DNA of 64,000 nt, taken from contig NCSJ02000036.1 in NCBI GenBank assembly GCA_002812745.2, positions 1-64,000 on the forward strand, read 5' to 3'. The translations under genes were made by a program, and so were the position numbers. Each line of letters begins with the position of its first letter. The first letter of the stretch is position 1. The notes below the pieces were generated by a model that did not search any database, was not told the DNA's origin, and saw only the letters and a program-made list of their open reading frames with translations. This document shows, in pieces, positions 28,179 to 45,263 of this stretch. This DNA comes from Scytalidium lignicola. Its lineage: Eukaryota; Ascomycota; Leotiomycetes.

Positions 28179-30661
28179 TTAAAACGTTGAGCTAGCGTTC
28201 TGGACACCCTTCTTATCCTCCTCTTCCTCAGTCTCATCACCATCTTCCTTCTCACCAACCTTCTCTGCAATCCAAGCTGTCGTATCCTTGATATATCGAT
28301 TCATCATCTTACTCAAACCCACCTCCTCACTCATAACCACGCGTCCAAACCTATTCTTCCGCACCTTTCTTGCGCTATCTTCATCGCTCCAACAGGCATG
28401 GTCTGGACTTACGTAGATGAGAGAATGGGTTTTGTACCAACTAGATAAAGAGGGATCGGTTTCTGATTTCACTGGACGAAGGGAACCAGATACGAACGCT
28501 ACGCAGCTAGCGATTTTAGATTTGGAGTCTAGAAGAGTCGAAGATTAGTAGTCATAAAGACAGGCATAATGAGGGCAGAGGAGGATTCACCTCTATTTGT
28601 GAGAAGCTGCTTGATTCCTAAATATGAATCGCCTACTCCCATGAGAACGATGTTCTCCGCCAGGGAAGTCTCGAGATAGTTATCCCATAAATAGCAGATG
28701 AGATCTTTCAACTGTGTCTGGAGAACATCTTCTTTTGGTCTCTGTAGAAATGGGCTATCGTCCTAGGAAAGCAAGTTTAGTGGGCGGTCCATTGTGCTAA
28801 TTTTGAATACATCATATAACATACTTCCGGGTTGCTTTCATGCATGACCACGTTAATATCGAGGACTCCGTATCCATTTGCTATAGCCCAGTCGATGTAA
28901 GGGAGGACAGTATCAGTCTGGCATTGCATATCCATTAGCAGACGTTTTTTAGCTTTCCCGAATACTTACGACCCAAGCATTATGTGGTTCAACTTTGTTG
29001 TTAAAAGGATCTGGGGTGGCTAAAAGCTCTGGTCTAGCACCAGTAAGTACACACACCAAAGGAATATTAATTAAGTCGTATGGAACTTACGGATCATGAA
29101 TGATGACCAGAATCTTCTTAGAAAAAGGCAAGTTTGGTGTAGCCAGAACCTGATCCTCAAAGGACCTCGAAAGCTTATCTCGTTGGACATAGAGTGCAAC
29201 CATCTTATGCTTCTGAGAAAGGATACGTCGCTGGTATGTGCGGATAACATCATTTAATCGCTCTCCACCACGGCGTTGGAGATCTTTAATATCAACAACA
29301 CCAGGTCTCATACACTCCCAATACGGTGCCTGAGCCTGCCTCACCTGGTTGAGAACTTTCGCAGCTTCTCGATTTATAGGCGGAATCGCCATTCTCTCAG
29401 GTGGTTCTCCCATCAGAGTCTTAGCAACAGCAAGTGCTGACCTTGATATCGCACGAAGATTATAGCCTCCCTCTAGACAGACAGCGACTTTCCCGTTTGC
29501 AAGTGACATCAACATATGCGTCATGTGTGAATAACAAGCTGGAGTAACAAAACAGCCTCCAAGCTCATCTCCAGCAGCGGCATCGAATCCGGCAGACACA
29601 ATCACGAAATCTGGATTGAACTCTTGAGCGATAGGCATGACTATACGCTGGAAGGCAGCCATGTACTCTCCATCACCCATACCTTGATCATGCCATCCGA
29701 TATTGATATTCCTGCCAATACCGTCGCCACGACCACAATTAAAAATGCCACCATCATCGAGAGTCTCATCTTCGGGCGATCCAGGGTAGAACATACCATT
29801 TTGATAAACGTGAAGCGATATATAAAGAACATTAGGATCGTCATAGAACATATTCTGAATACCATTTCCGTGATGGACATCCCAGTCTAGGATAAGGACC
29901 TTTCTGCAAATGTCTGGATATTCTGCCTGACAAACACGGACAGCTATTGGGACATTATTGAATATACAGAATCCCATAGCTTCTTTCTCTTCTGCATGAT
30001 GTCCGGGAGGCCGTATAATAGCAATGGCATTCTTACAGTGTCCAGCTACGACGTTCTTGCATGTCTCGATCGCTCCTCCGGCAGAGAGCACTGCGGCTTC
30101 GAAAGTTAGATTTCCAACATAAAGAGACTTCCGACCCCGATCCATCTCGATAGTCATTTCACGCAGTTCAGCGGATGATTTTTCAGAAAGGCCTTCAACC
30201 CATGTATAATGTTGAGCTGTGTGTACGGTACAGATCTCTGCCATTGTAGCTTCCCGAGCCGGGATCCGCCACATCCATTTAGTGGGTGATTCCTTGAGAA
30301 TCTTCTCAAGTTCTGACTCATTCCCAGTATATACAAGGCCTGCATCCTTGAATTCTTTCATAATTGCCTCTATCCGACGAGGGTCCTCGGGGTGGTGAGG
30401 ATTTGCAGTGAAATCGGCATTGGCATGCAGCTTCATCCGATCATCGTAGCAGCATCCTGTTGGAACCCAGACTTGACGGGGATGCGCTTCCGATACGCCA
30501 ACGGATGAATCTGATGATGACGACTGTCCTTCTGGCGTTGAATCTGGAAGATCTAAATCCTCTAGTTGGTTAAGGACGTTCGGATCGACAAAGCCATTGG
30601 GTGCGACCCCAGCATCCGTCGAACTGTTGTCCTGCATGACGATGTCGGGAGAAGCTGACAT
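28179..30661 (-). CDS. HDA1: Class II histone deacetylase Hda1 with Arb2 domain
   Basis: Five exons: 30661-29091, 29033-28970, 28917-28825, 28762-28591 and 28528-28179. Introns are 52-62 nt and the product is 749 residues. The deacetylase domain spans about residues 60-420. It carries R-P-P-G-H-H-A, the zinc-binding D-W-D-V-H-H-G-N-G, S-A-G-F-D-A and L-E-G-G-Y-N. The remainder matches an Arb2-type alpha/beta domain, with I-I-H-D-P, N-A-W-V, V-V-M-H-E-S-N, V-L-M-G-V-G-D-S and I-A-S-C-V-A-F-V-S-G-S. This is the standard fungal Hda1 layout. The tail is acidic. The enzyme removes acetyl groups from histones H3/H2B in a nuclear co-repressor complex. The start M-S-A-S-P-D-I-V-M-Q is the only suitable one upstream of the domain. 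Confidence 0.95.
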
Positions 30662-32185
30662 GACCTATCAATGTTCTTGTTATTAACTATTGATTTAGTA
30701 CAAGAAAATACGGTCGCAAAATAAACGTTGCTTATCCGCAAAAGACGTGTCTTGACGTGCTGATTATGAGAAGAAACTAACGTGAAGAGAATGCGAACAG
30801 AAGACATAGCAGTGCTAATCGAAGAAAACGCAAACTATTTAAACCGCACGCAAACAAAATCGCCGTAAAATAAGTAGAATAAAAACGAATACAATAGGCC
30901 ATAGAGAAAACAAATCGTGGAATCTTAGGCCTGACAAACAAAGGACAACGACTCGAATCTCAAGTGAGTCTCGGCTTGAGTTGACCAGAAAGGTGCATGT
31001 CTTGATTTAATCGCTGATCTCTGTTTCGCAGGAACTGGCGCCCTCAAAGAATAAAATAAAGAATAATATAGATGAAGCTCATATATCAAATACGCACGGA
31101 TTATTTTACTATGACACCGATCATCATATGATCACGCATAATATTCACAAAGGAGAAGAAAAAATAAAGCCCAACCCACGCGATGGTTTCTTTATATACA
31201 CNAAAAAAAAGGAAAGGGAACACATAAAACAGAATGAAAAAGAACAGAGCCACATCCAAGAAACAAATATACAAATCTTGAAAAGAAAAAGATTCAAAAA
31301 AAAAAAAAAAGATAAATCATCACATACCCTTTATTTTTAACAACACAACACGACACCGAAGGCTTTCCACCCAAAGCTCGCCACAAAATCCCGTTCACCG
31401 CGAATAAAAAACACACACCCCTCCCAAAATAAATAAAAAAGAATTGCAACGCCGAAATGCTATTTTGGCTAATTCAAAAAAAAGCCCGTCTAAGAAAAAA
31501 GAATTATTACAAGCCCATTATGGGCGCGTCGTACATGGAGTTTTGGANGAGAGAGAGAGAGGTTTTGAGAAATGAGGCTTTCTAACGTGACGAAATGGGT
31601 TTGGTTTGATGGGGGTGGTGGAATGGAATGGAGATGGCGAAAGAGGGAAAGGGAGATGCGCGAACTAGGCTTAGATCTAATTTTAGTGCCTTATCTTCAA
31701 GGCATGAAGTAACTACATCTGACATTTTTACCCTTCAGGTACTTCCGTACATTGTATGTTCTTTCGTATCTCGTTCCATTTGCATGAGCATGATCCTGAC
31801 GCGCTATTCACGTAATTACGGTTCCTCGGAATTGGTCTTTTTGTATAGATTGAACACAATGGCATGAATCAATGGGATTTGTGTCTTGAGGACTGTAAAT
31901 ATGCATGTTTGGGATATTCCGTTCATATGCTTCACAAGTATACCAAGGAACCATAATTGCAAGGTAGAACCCTTTTATCTCCTTGTATTATATGAAGTTA
32001 TCGTTTACTGACATTTCCTCAAGTTTAGCAGAACCCATTTTTGTCCTAGCAAGTTTATTTGAGATCTTCCAATTTCTTCACTCTCACCGCTCGTTAAAGC
32101 CTGCCTTTCAGCATTTCATCTCTGCCAAAGAAAACAGCAAAATTAGAATAATTCGCTGTTAATTTCATCTGGTCAAGAGATCTCC
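30662..32185. other. Intergenic between HDA1 and GAPDH genes
   Basis: About 1.5 kb, both neighbours on the minus strand. It holds the HDA1 promoter, then a low-complexity A-rich stretch (31130-31510, N at 31202) and a GA repeat with an N at 31548. The Lys-rich frame at 31128-31340 is a by-product of the A-rich sequence. The right part should contain the GAPDH 3' UTR. Confidence 0.5.
31545..31562. repeat. GA microsatellite
   Basis: A short (GA)n run interrupted by an N at 31548. This is the only N in the window that is not next to an A/T homopolymer. Confidence 0.8.
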
Positions 32186-35744
<3,559 letters not shown>

Positions 35745-36616
35745 CTATTTCTTTGCAGGTGGGCTTTGGACCTGACCCTTTCCGCTGTAACCTTCGGACG
35801 AGATACCAGTGAAAGGATCCGATTTTTGTTTCTGTAGATTGACATTAGTATGGATATGGTGATAGTGGTAATATTCGCTGNTTTTTTTATATTATGATTG
35901 AGAGATATCTTATTCGGTGGCCGCTACTTTCCGCAGCACGAATACAGCAAGGTATAGAGGGGTAGATAGGATCGAATAGTACACAAAGTAAGCACATGAA
36001 AGTAAGCGTACCTTCAAGAACTCATTTGATAGCTCCTCGTACTCCTTGGTCATTGTTGCTGGAGGAGGTCTAGCGTTGGCTCTGATGAGTACAATTATGG
36101 CCAAGCTGATTCCGAGTCCAGCAAGAGTGTATCCTGCAACTTTCCAGCCCTCTCCAGGAGGAGGAACGGCACGAGGGCCATGAGCACCAAAGGCAATCCA
36201 ATATGCTGTGCAAGAATCCAATGTCAGCAAATGCTGTGACCAATTATTCAAGCCATGAGGGAAGCTAGTCTCAACGTCGAGAAATGTCGTAATTGAGATA
36301 GTGGCTTGCTTCCTCGGAGAAATTGAAGCTCTATCCAGAGCTGAGAGGAAGGGAGATCAAGGCACGAACCAGCTTTCTTCTCCTGAAGGGTCAACTCAGA
36401 CCAATTGGCCTTCATCCGATCCCTCAAAGCCATCCATAAATCGGCCTGCTCCTGCGGAGGCATACCCTCCCATCTCTTCTCGATATCAACCAGCGTAGGG
36501 TTACTGATCGCGTGGGCGCTCGAATTGCGTTGCTGTACTTGGTGGGTGACGCCGACAGCTGGTCGTACGACGCAGCTTCGCAGGGCACTACTTCGCACGA
36601 CGGAGGTCCGGAGCAT
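35745..36616 (-). CDS. Cytochrome c oxidase subunit IV (yeast Cox5 family)
   Basis: Three exons: 36616-36370, 36205-36012 and 35831-35745. The introns (164 and 180 nt) are longer than most here; the second contains an N at 35881. The product is 175 residues. The N-terminus is a basic Arg/Ser-rich mitochondrial presequence. The family core follows: R-W-E-G-M-P-P-Q-E-Q-A-D-L-W and T-L-Q-E-K-K-A-A-Y-W-I-A-F-G-A-H-G-P-R. Then comes one membrane helix (V-A-G-Y-T-L-A-G-L-G-I-S-L-A-I-I-V, about 105-122) and a hydrophilic tail ending S-P-P-A-K-K. It is a nuclear-encoded subunit of inner-membrane complex IV. The first donor, GTTCGT, is atypical, but the phase and protein match support it. Confidence 0.93.
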
Positions 36617-37174
36617 GGCTGTGGGAAGAAATGAAAGTAATTACAGAGATGTAGTACAAAGGATAGAAAGTCAATTGCTTTGGGGCAATTGGATTTGAGT
36701 TCTTCAATTGACTGTCAGTAGGTAAGATCGGATGATCATCGATCGAGGTAGGTATTTTGCTAAGCGAGGTTTCTGTTTTCGACAATACAGCTTGCGGTTA
36801 GACATCACGTGTATTTAATAAACAAACCACACTTCCTTTTGCCCATTCTCACTTCAGCTTTTTTTAAAACTCCACGATAATTAAAATTTACACACAACCT
36901 TATCAAAAGGGTATACGCCTTGTTCCTTAAAATCTATTAACTACTAGAGAGCTAGAACTTATTGCCAGAGTCCAAGTCGTCTAGGATAAGAAATATGGGT
37001 ATAACCATGAGAAACCTATCTCTACAATACGCAGCAAGATCCCGTTAAACATCCAGGAGTCCACCACAAATTAATAAATAATTAACGCGCTATTGCCGAT
37101 CGTATGTGACCATTTTGCAAGTAACCTAGAAAACTCCAAAATCACAAATATGAACGCGGGAGAGTATCACCGCC
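36617..37174. other. Intergenic between COX5-type and coiled-coil genes
   Basis: About 0.56 kb containing the COX subunit promoter and the 3' end of the coiled-coil gene. Nothing else was recognised. Confidence 0.5.
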
Positions 37175-40100
37175 TTAGGAACCTCCGGTGTTAAGTGTCC
37201 TAGTCAAACGACCACGTTGGTTTTCTAATCGTCCGTACTCCCAGGAATTGTTATTGACCTGCCCATCGGCTTGCGTGCGAACTTTCTTCATTGGTTGCCC
37301 ATCTGTCCCAAGAGTTGCTACAGTTGGGTTCGGGTTCTTTCTCTTTAAAGTTCCTTGAGAATCAGTTCGACTAGTAGGTGGAGCCGGTAGCTGTTGGGAA
37401 GGAAATTCATAGCTGCTGGTGCGGTGATCTAGCATTGAAGGGAGGTTGGAAAAATTAGGATCTTCGACTTGTCTCTGATCTTTTGAAACACCTAATATGC
37501 TGTGTCTGATCCCTTCTATACCTTCCCTAAGCTTAATTGCATCTTGTTCAGGAACGCCTTCGTATTCTCGAGATCTTTGAATGTGTGCACATATTTCGTC
37601 AAGCTTGTTGACAATTCGGCTCAGAAGGCTAGAATAAGAAGTATATACTTGGGACTGGGTCTTCAACTCATTTAATGCCAGTTCATGCTGAGCTATAGCA
37701 GCCTCTGCATTGCGGAGGTTTGGATAGACGTTTTCAAGCTGCACAAGCATATTTTGCGCTAGATCCATCGTATTGATATTATCCATTCGTGCGGCCAAAG
37801 TACGGATACCTAATTCGGCTGCATCAACTCTGTTTGCTAAGGCTTCGTTCGCCTTCTGACCTGTCATGGGGGTTGGATGAGTGGAAGGCTGCATGGTGAT
37901 TTGAGCCTGTTGAGGCAATTGACCAATGTTATCTCTTTGAGATGGAACAATCGGAGATGCTATCTTCGCCGGGACCTGAGTGCCGTTGGACCTAGGCGGT
38001 AGTTGCTGGTTCAAATTCGGTGGAACCTGCTGATGGGGCATGTCTTGCTGAAGAGGTGAGCGACGCGAGAAACGACCCTCTAGTGACTTGTGCAGAGACT
38101 CAAGCTTTGCAACTTCATGCTGCAACGTGGCCAAAGCATGAGCGTGCTGTTCGTGTGCATTTTTGACCTCCTCTAAGCTGCTCGGGATTGATGTTGTCTC
38201 TGTTTCTAATTTCTTGTGATCTGCTTTCAGAATATCACACAAGGCGCTAAGTTCATCTAAGCGCTGGTTAATGGAAGAGAGCCGAGATTCTAGAGTTTTG
38301 CTTCGCGTGTCTGCCACCGTCGTATCCCCATTCATTTGAGATCTAATCTGCTCTAGGTCATTCGGAAGAGTAGAGCACACTTGCTTTTCTAACTTCTTGT
38401 TCCAAGCAGCCAGCTTTCTTGTATCTTCCTGTAAAGTTGTGAGATATCCTCCAGTTATTTCGTCAGCTCTCTCCTGTCCCACTCTGAACTCAAACATTTC
38501 CTTCTTAAATTCATCGAACTCGGCCTTAGTGACATCAGTAGATTTAGCGATATCCGGAGGAGCTGCGCTGGCTTGTTTGGGCGCGTGAGATTTTAATGGG
38601 ATGGGAGCCTCTTTTATAATTTCATGCAGCTCCGTTGATTTCCTTTCAAGAAGTAGTTCGGTTTTCTTTAGGGCATCTGAGAAGTTATCTCTAACAGCTG
38701 TGATACGAGAAGACAGTTTTTCTTCGGTGACAGTAGTGCGCTCCAATCTGGAGAGCCTATCGTCCCTTTCTTTAAGCTCATCAAGAAATCTTTCGTCTCT
38801 TTTCTTTAGTTCGAGCGTTATTTGGTCTCCCGTATTCTGAAGCTTATCCCGAAAACCTTGCTCGTCTAGTGCTAGATCGAAGACAATATCATTTATGCCT
38901 CTGGAAACCCCATCACCGTATATCGTACGCTCGAGCTTAATAATCGAGTCTTTTAGCTTCTCAAGTTCCTTAGAATTTAGATCTTGTCTGAGCTTGTCTG
39001 ATTGCTGTTCGCTGTTTTTAATCAGTACGTGACACTCGGCAACTGTCTTATTAATCTTAGGAAGGTCTTCCTTGAGTTTACTAAGATCCAGTTGTAACGT
39101 TAGATATGATTCCATTAGACCGGAGAAATTGTCGTTCTTTTTAACCAGGGATTCGAACTCTGTAGTAAGTCTAGCTTTCTCTTTTGTGATTTCAGTCGAC
39201 ATCTCTGCTAATTTAGCTTCAACGTTGCCTATCATCGCATTTGAAGAAGAAATATCATTGCTTGTGACTAGGATCTGCTCCTTGAGTTGTTCCTCGAGGC
39301 CATCTTGGCGAGTCTTGGTGATACTAGATTCATCTTGCTGGGCCTTTTGCTTCTTCTCTAGTTCTTCGCACCTCATACTTAATTGGGCAGACTGTTGCAG
39401 CTGATCTTCGCAGATCTTCTTTTGCTCCTGGTATTTTCTCTCCAGTTCCTTGCATATAGCTTCTAATGTATTACAGCGTTCACGGAGTTTCTCTTGTTCT
39501 AGTCGATCTCCCTCTGCTGACTTAACACTATTTGGAACAACCTGAGTGGCAATAGATGTTGCAGTTTGCTTCAAAGAGGTTGCCATCTTTGAAAGATCAC
39601 TATCTATAGATCTAAACTCGCTCTCGGCTTGCTCTTTGGCACGTCTTTGAGATTCCTCTGTAGATGGATACTTCTCATGAAACTGCTTGCCCTTGTCATA
39701 CTCAGCGGTCCTAACGTCAAGAGCGTGTTTCATTCTACTGTGTTGAAGCTTAAGAGCAGCATGATCTGTCACTTCATCACTTAACTGCGAAAACAAGCTA
39801 ACTAGAGCAGTAACCGTGGTCTCATAGAATGTATCATTTTGCCTTCTTTCTATTGATGGCGGCTGTTCTTCAGCTGCAGTCGAAGTATAATCTAAAATAA
39901 TGTCAGTTTACTCTGAGAGAATTATCCTAATATAAGCATATTGTCCCAAGTGGTGCTAAAGTAATGCGGGCTTCATTATTTGATGTGTGCCAGAACCAGC
40001 TGAGAGATCAGATAAAGAGTGTGCGAGAGAACTAGATCTTCAAAGCTTACCTTTGGAATGATTACGCCTTAATGGAGATACCTTCGATGTTGTTTGAAGG

Positions 40101-40348
40101 GTATCTGGTGGCGACCGTGCTTGCTCATTTGGACGATACATTTGATAGTGATTTAAATGAGGATATAGATCGTTATCTCTAGAGGTGAAGCTCTCCTTAG
40201 CGTTACTAGATTGTCTCTTGAGATACCGTGGAGACCTTGATCTAGCCCGAAGGTGAGTTCTATCTGGGTGGCTATAAGCATCTCGATAGTCGTCACGAGA
40301 GCTATAGTCTCTACGAGGACTTAAAGGCCGACGTTGGTTTCCAGCCAT
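37175..40348 (-). CDS. Long coiled-coil protein, uncharacterised
   Basis: Two exons, 40348-40051 and 39891-37175, joined by a 159-nt phase-1 intron, give about 1004 residues. The first 100 residues are Arg/Ser-rich (R-S-R-S-P-R, S-P-R-R-D-Y). From about residue 140 to 700 the sequence is heptad-like with Lys/Glu/Gln/Leu, dominated by coiled coil (for example E-L-E-R-K-Y-Q-E-Q-K-K). A Pro/Gln-rich linker lies near 700-770, followed by a second helical block and a basic tail with K-R-K-N-P-N-P and R-G-R-L-T-R. A tethering or scaffold role is plausible. I recognise no catalytic motif or named family. Confidence 0.8.
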
Positions 40349-41868
40349 TGCGAATTATGTTTATACACAGCTCTAAAACGTAGAGCGACTGGTGGAAGGA
40401 GAGATAACCAACGTGTCCAGCAAGTCCACGTATTTAAACCCCCTATTGTTTATGTTTCTCCCTAGAAAATTTTGTGCATCGAACTTTGACTGGTGGTCAA
40501 ATTGTACGCTAAGTTATGCAGTGAATACTAGACGCCGCAAACTTTGTCACTAGACACTGTGACCTTTGAGAACCTGCTCTATAATAGAGTTTCCCAAATA
40601 TTGCAGCACGTATTGTGTATGATTGTTTATAGATGTTCTTTAGGAGGTGTGAATTGGCCAGTGGTTAGGCCGAAGGGTGTGGTTGCGCTGATTAAGTGGC
40701 GGGAACAAGAAGGCGACGAGATGAATTCGAAATATTACATTCGTGTAGCTAGAATACACGTCGTAAAATGGTGACTAGGATTACCTCGGAACCTGTCTTC
40801 AAAGATTGGTAAGTAAAACTTCATAGTAGAGTAGGTAGGTAGAAGAGAAGATGTATCTATTTACGATATGCGATTAAGACGACGCTGTAAATACGAACCT
40901 GAAGTAGGGGAAGAAAGTCTCCGTAGAGAAACAAATATTCACTCGTCGGGATCGCGCTATAGGGCTAACCTGCAAATGGTGGATGTGACTTTGCAAGCAG
41001 GTAAGAGATCCCACATTCCCTTACTTATTAGTTGGGCCGCGATCCCAAAGACGAGAGCCGACTATAAGAAATCGGCATTGCTTAGAAGACGACTAAAGAT
41101 GCTGTTGGGATATTATTGTGGTGTTGCTAGATGGTTCGAGACAAAACAAAGCGGTCACGCGTGGAGAAGTGAAACTGCAAGAGTCAGGAGGAATTGAACA
41201 TTCCTTTTCTTTCTGAAGCCGGGAAAGGACTTCAACAAACAACGCAAACTTGATTAGAAGCAAAGGAATGGAAGACTGAAAGAGATCATTAAAGTAAGAT
41301 GCCGTCTTTGTGAAGGCTTTACAAGAAAGGAAGTTGATGTTGAAAGGGAAAAACAGCCGCCAACAACAATTAACTTAGTTCAGATGTGGAAAAGTGCGTC
41401 GTTAAATTCGATAAACTAATAATACCAGAACCGTAATGATTACCACCAACGACCACGTCTGAAACGCACTTGATTGGATCAGGCAGCAATACAGTAGCGC
41501 TAGTGTCACTGCATAAGCTAATGCCTATCTACTGAGAGTAGCGCCCATGTGATTGGTTATATTTATGAGATTACGCTTAATATTTTAAGAATCACGTCTA
41601 TTGAGCGAATCAGAGGGGAGACTCCTTAAAATACCTGTATTAATAATTTGGATTACACACCAAGGCTTGCAAGGCTAATAACGCAAGCGCACGTACCCCC
41701 TCATAGTAAATAGGCACGATAGGTTGTTCGCTTGCATCGTTGCTAGTTTATCGCCGAAAGCTAACTAAGCCTTTTGCGGATCTAAATTTTGAGCTCCAAC
41801 CGCCTCGCGATTGCCTGCGCGATTCTTGATCTTCAACCTGCTGCTACGAGCTGTAATCCTGCAACAAC
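40349..41868. promoter_or_regulatory. Shared upstream region, coiled-coil gene / RVB2
   Basis: About 1.5 kb between divergent starts. Frames at 40544-40774 and 40868-41197 have no homology that I recognise and no splice context. No promoter element was assigned. Confidence 0.4.
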
Positions 41869-43390
<1,522 letters not shown>

Positions 43391-43553
43391 TTGGGATTTG
43401 AGAGGCGTTTGGTGGCTAAAAGGTAGACTATGTAAAATAGGCAGGGCGTAACAGTTAAGCTGATCAACTCAGATCTCAAAAAGCTCAGGTTATCCAGCAA
43501 TGCAATACAGTCAGTTTTTCGTCAGGATTACTTTTACATTTTTTGGGGGTATC
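43391..43553. terminator. Shared 3' region of convergent RVB2 and LIN1 genes
   Basis: Only 163 bases separate the two stop codons, so the transcripts' 3' ends probably overlap. No specific poly(A) signal was assigned. Confidence 0.4.
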
Positions 43554-45002
43554 TTATACAAAGTCCACGACTCGGCGCCATGGACCTTCTTCCCCTGCTC
43601 TCCTAAACTCAACGCCTTCCCCAAAGTAGCCAGCATCTTGCCAGATAAGCATAGTAGGACCATCAAAAGGACCTTGATTGGCACCATCTCGACCATCAGT
43701 CCATCTGTATTCCCACATCTTAATTGGTCTCGAGCTATCCATTCTGTCTCTAGGTACTGAATTCGCATCGGGCTCAGCCCAATCTTCACCAGTTTCCCTC
43801 CGATATTGTCGGATGAGCATCTCTCTTTCCTCGTCATAGATATCATTCTGCCCCCTCACAAGCAGTTTATCGGCAGCTTCAGTAATGGCATCAATGGCAT
43901 CTCTGATCTTGATCTGCTCTGGATCCTGTGTTTGTTTCTGTTCATCAACATCCATTAATTCATCTCCGGTGTTGTGTTTCTGTTTTTTAAGTTTCCATTT
44001 TGGGGTCTTTTTCGTTTTTGTTTGGCCCTTTCCGAGTCTTGCAAGAGCTTCCAAGACGGTCTCTCCTTTTTCTAACCGCAAGATTAAGTTCCTTAATACG
44101 TCAGATGTGAGCATCGCATCATCCTCAAGCCTTTTCCGTCGGTTTTCTTCCTCTCTTTTCTCGTGCGCCATGGCTGCTTTCTTCATCTCCTTCTTACTGA
44201 CCCCTTCTAACCAACTATCATGTCTAGCATCTGGATCCATAGCTTTTCTGACGAAATTTCCGGCCTCATCAAATCTTCCTTCTTCTTGTTCCGCTTTCAT
44301 GTTGAATGCATCTACTTTAGGTGCATTTCTTTTGAGACCACCGGCGCCAATTTCTTCATCAATATCTTCTTCCTGCGCAGCTAACGCAGCATCCTCCTCG
44401 TCGTCACTGCTTTCTTGGTCATCCATAGCGTGTGACGAAAGCTTTCCCTTTGGATCAAGTGTAAAGTTTGCTGATATATGTCCTCTACTCTTACTGTCGG
44501 ATACCTCTCCCACGATTTCATCCTCCTCCAAAAAGCGAACTGCCTTCTTTTTCCCAGCTCTGCCTTCCTCTTCGTCCTCGTCTCCATCTGGAAACTCCTC
44601 TTCCAGATCCGCAAACATATCTGCATCTTCGTCTATATCCGTTTTGCCTTGGCCGCCCTTATTTGTCCCATCTTTGTTATAGTCATCTAATTGCTCAGCT
44701 AGACTGACTTTACCCTTCTTCCCCTTCGCCTTCTCCGCAGCCCTGGCATTAAATCCTTCATTCTCTGAGTCACTGTCGTAGCCATCGATATTTACAGCTC
44801 CGCGCTTCGTGCCTATTCCAGTACCGATAACGTCTGCTGCGAGAATTTCGTCCTCTTCCCTCTCGTCTGGCGCTAGAGCTGAGGGGTTACGTAGGTCGAA
44901 TCTAGGTTTCTTTGACGTAGAACCCTCGTTGCCGGCATGGTGCGTGCGGGCATATTCTTCGCCTGCACGTTTTGGTCGTGCTGCTGAATATCTGGAGGCC
45001 AT
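43554..45002 (-). CDS. LIN1: GYF-domain U5 snRNP protein (Lin1/CD2BP2)
   Basis: A single exon of 482 residues. The N-terminus holds basic clusters (P-K-R-A-G-E-E, K-K-P-R-F-D). A long Asp/Glu-rich middle follows. A conserved D-A-F-N-M-K-type segment occurs near residue 232 and is characteristic of CD2BP2 (here V-D-A-F-N-M-K-A-E). The last 55 residues form a GYF domain: W-E-Y-R-W, G-P-F-D-G-P-T-M-L-I-W, G-Y-F-G-E-G-V. The family binds proline-rich ligands and associates with the U5 snRNP during pre-mRNA splicing. In yeast it also links to cohesin. Confidence 0.9.
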   Translation of the reverse strand: MASRYSAARPKRAGEEYARTHHAGNEGSTSKKPRFDLRNPSALAPDEREEDEILAADVIGTGIGTKRGAVNIDGYDSDSENEGFNARAAEKAKGKKGKVSLAEQLDDYNKDGTNKGGQGKTDIDEDADMFADLEEEFPDGDEDEEEGRAGKKKAVRFLEEDEIVGEVSDSKSRGHISANFTLDPKGKLSSHAMDDQESSDDEEDAALAAQEEDIDEEIGAGGLKRNAPKVDAFNMKAEQEEGRFDEAGNFVRKAMDPDARHDSWLEGVSKKEMKKAAMAHEKREEENRRKRLEDDAMLTSDVLRNLILRLEKGETVLEALARLGKGQTKTKKTPKWKLKKQKHNTGDELMDVDEQKQTQDPEQIKIRDAIDAITEAADKLLVRGQNDIYDEEREMLIRQYRRETGEDWAEPDANSVPRDRMDSSRPIKMWEYRWTDGRDGANQGPFDGPTMLIWQDAGYFGEGVEFRRAGEEGPWRRVVDFV

Positions 45003-45263
45003 TATCTCTGCTCACTAGAAGTTTCTATCAAAACCTCTCTCCCATTGAGTAATGGACTGAGAAGGTTGATGGCGATTTCGACCGGACTTATCAATTATCC
45101 GAGCCGATGTTCCTGCGTCATTCTAGCTCGAGCTTCAACATTCTTATCAACTGCCCCATAATTCTAAACTCGAAGTGCTGTTAGGTCACCATATTTCTAA
45201 GCTACTATCAATACTATTCTTTGCATAACTTGACTTTATTAGTATTACAAGACTTGAAATAGA
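45003..45263. promoter_or_regulatory. Shared promoter, LIN1 / UFD1
   Basis: 261 bases between the divergent starts of LIN1 and UFD1. No motif was assigned. Confidence 0.4.

Noticed and set aside
31128..31340. Lys-rich 70-residue frame
   Set aside because: It is produced by an A-rich low-complexity tract and passes through an N.
38397..39404. Plus-strand Ser-rich frames opposite the coiled-coil gene
   Set aside because: They are complement shadows of the Glu/Lys-rich coiled coil.
43885..44682. 265-residue Ser-rich plus-strand frame
   Set aside because: It is the complement of the acidic LIN1 coding region.
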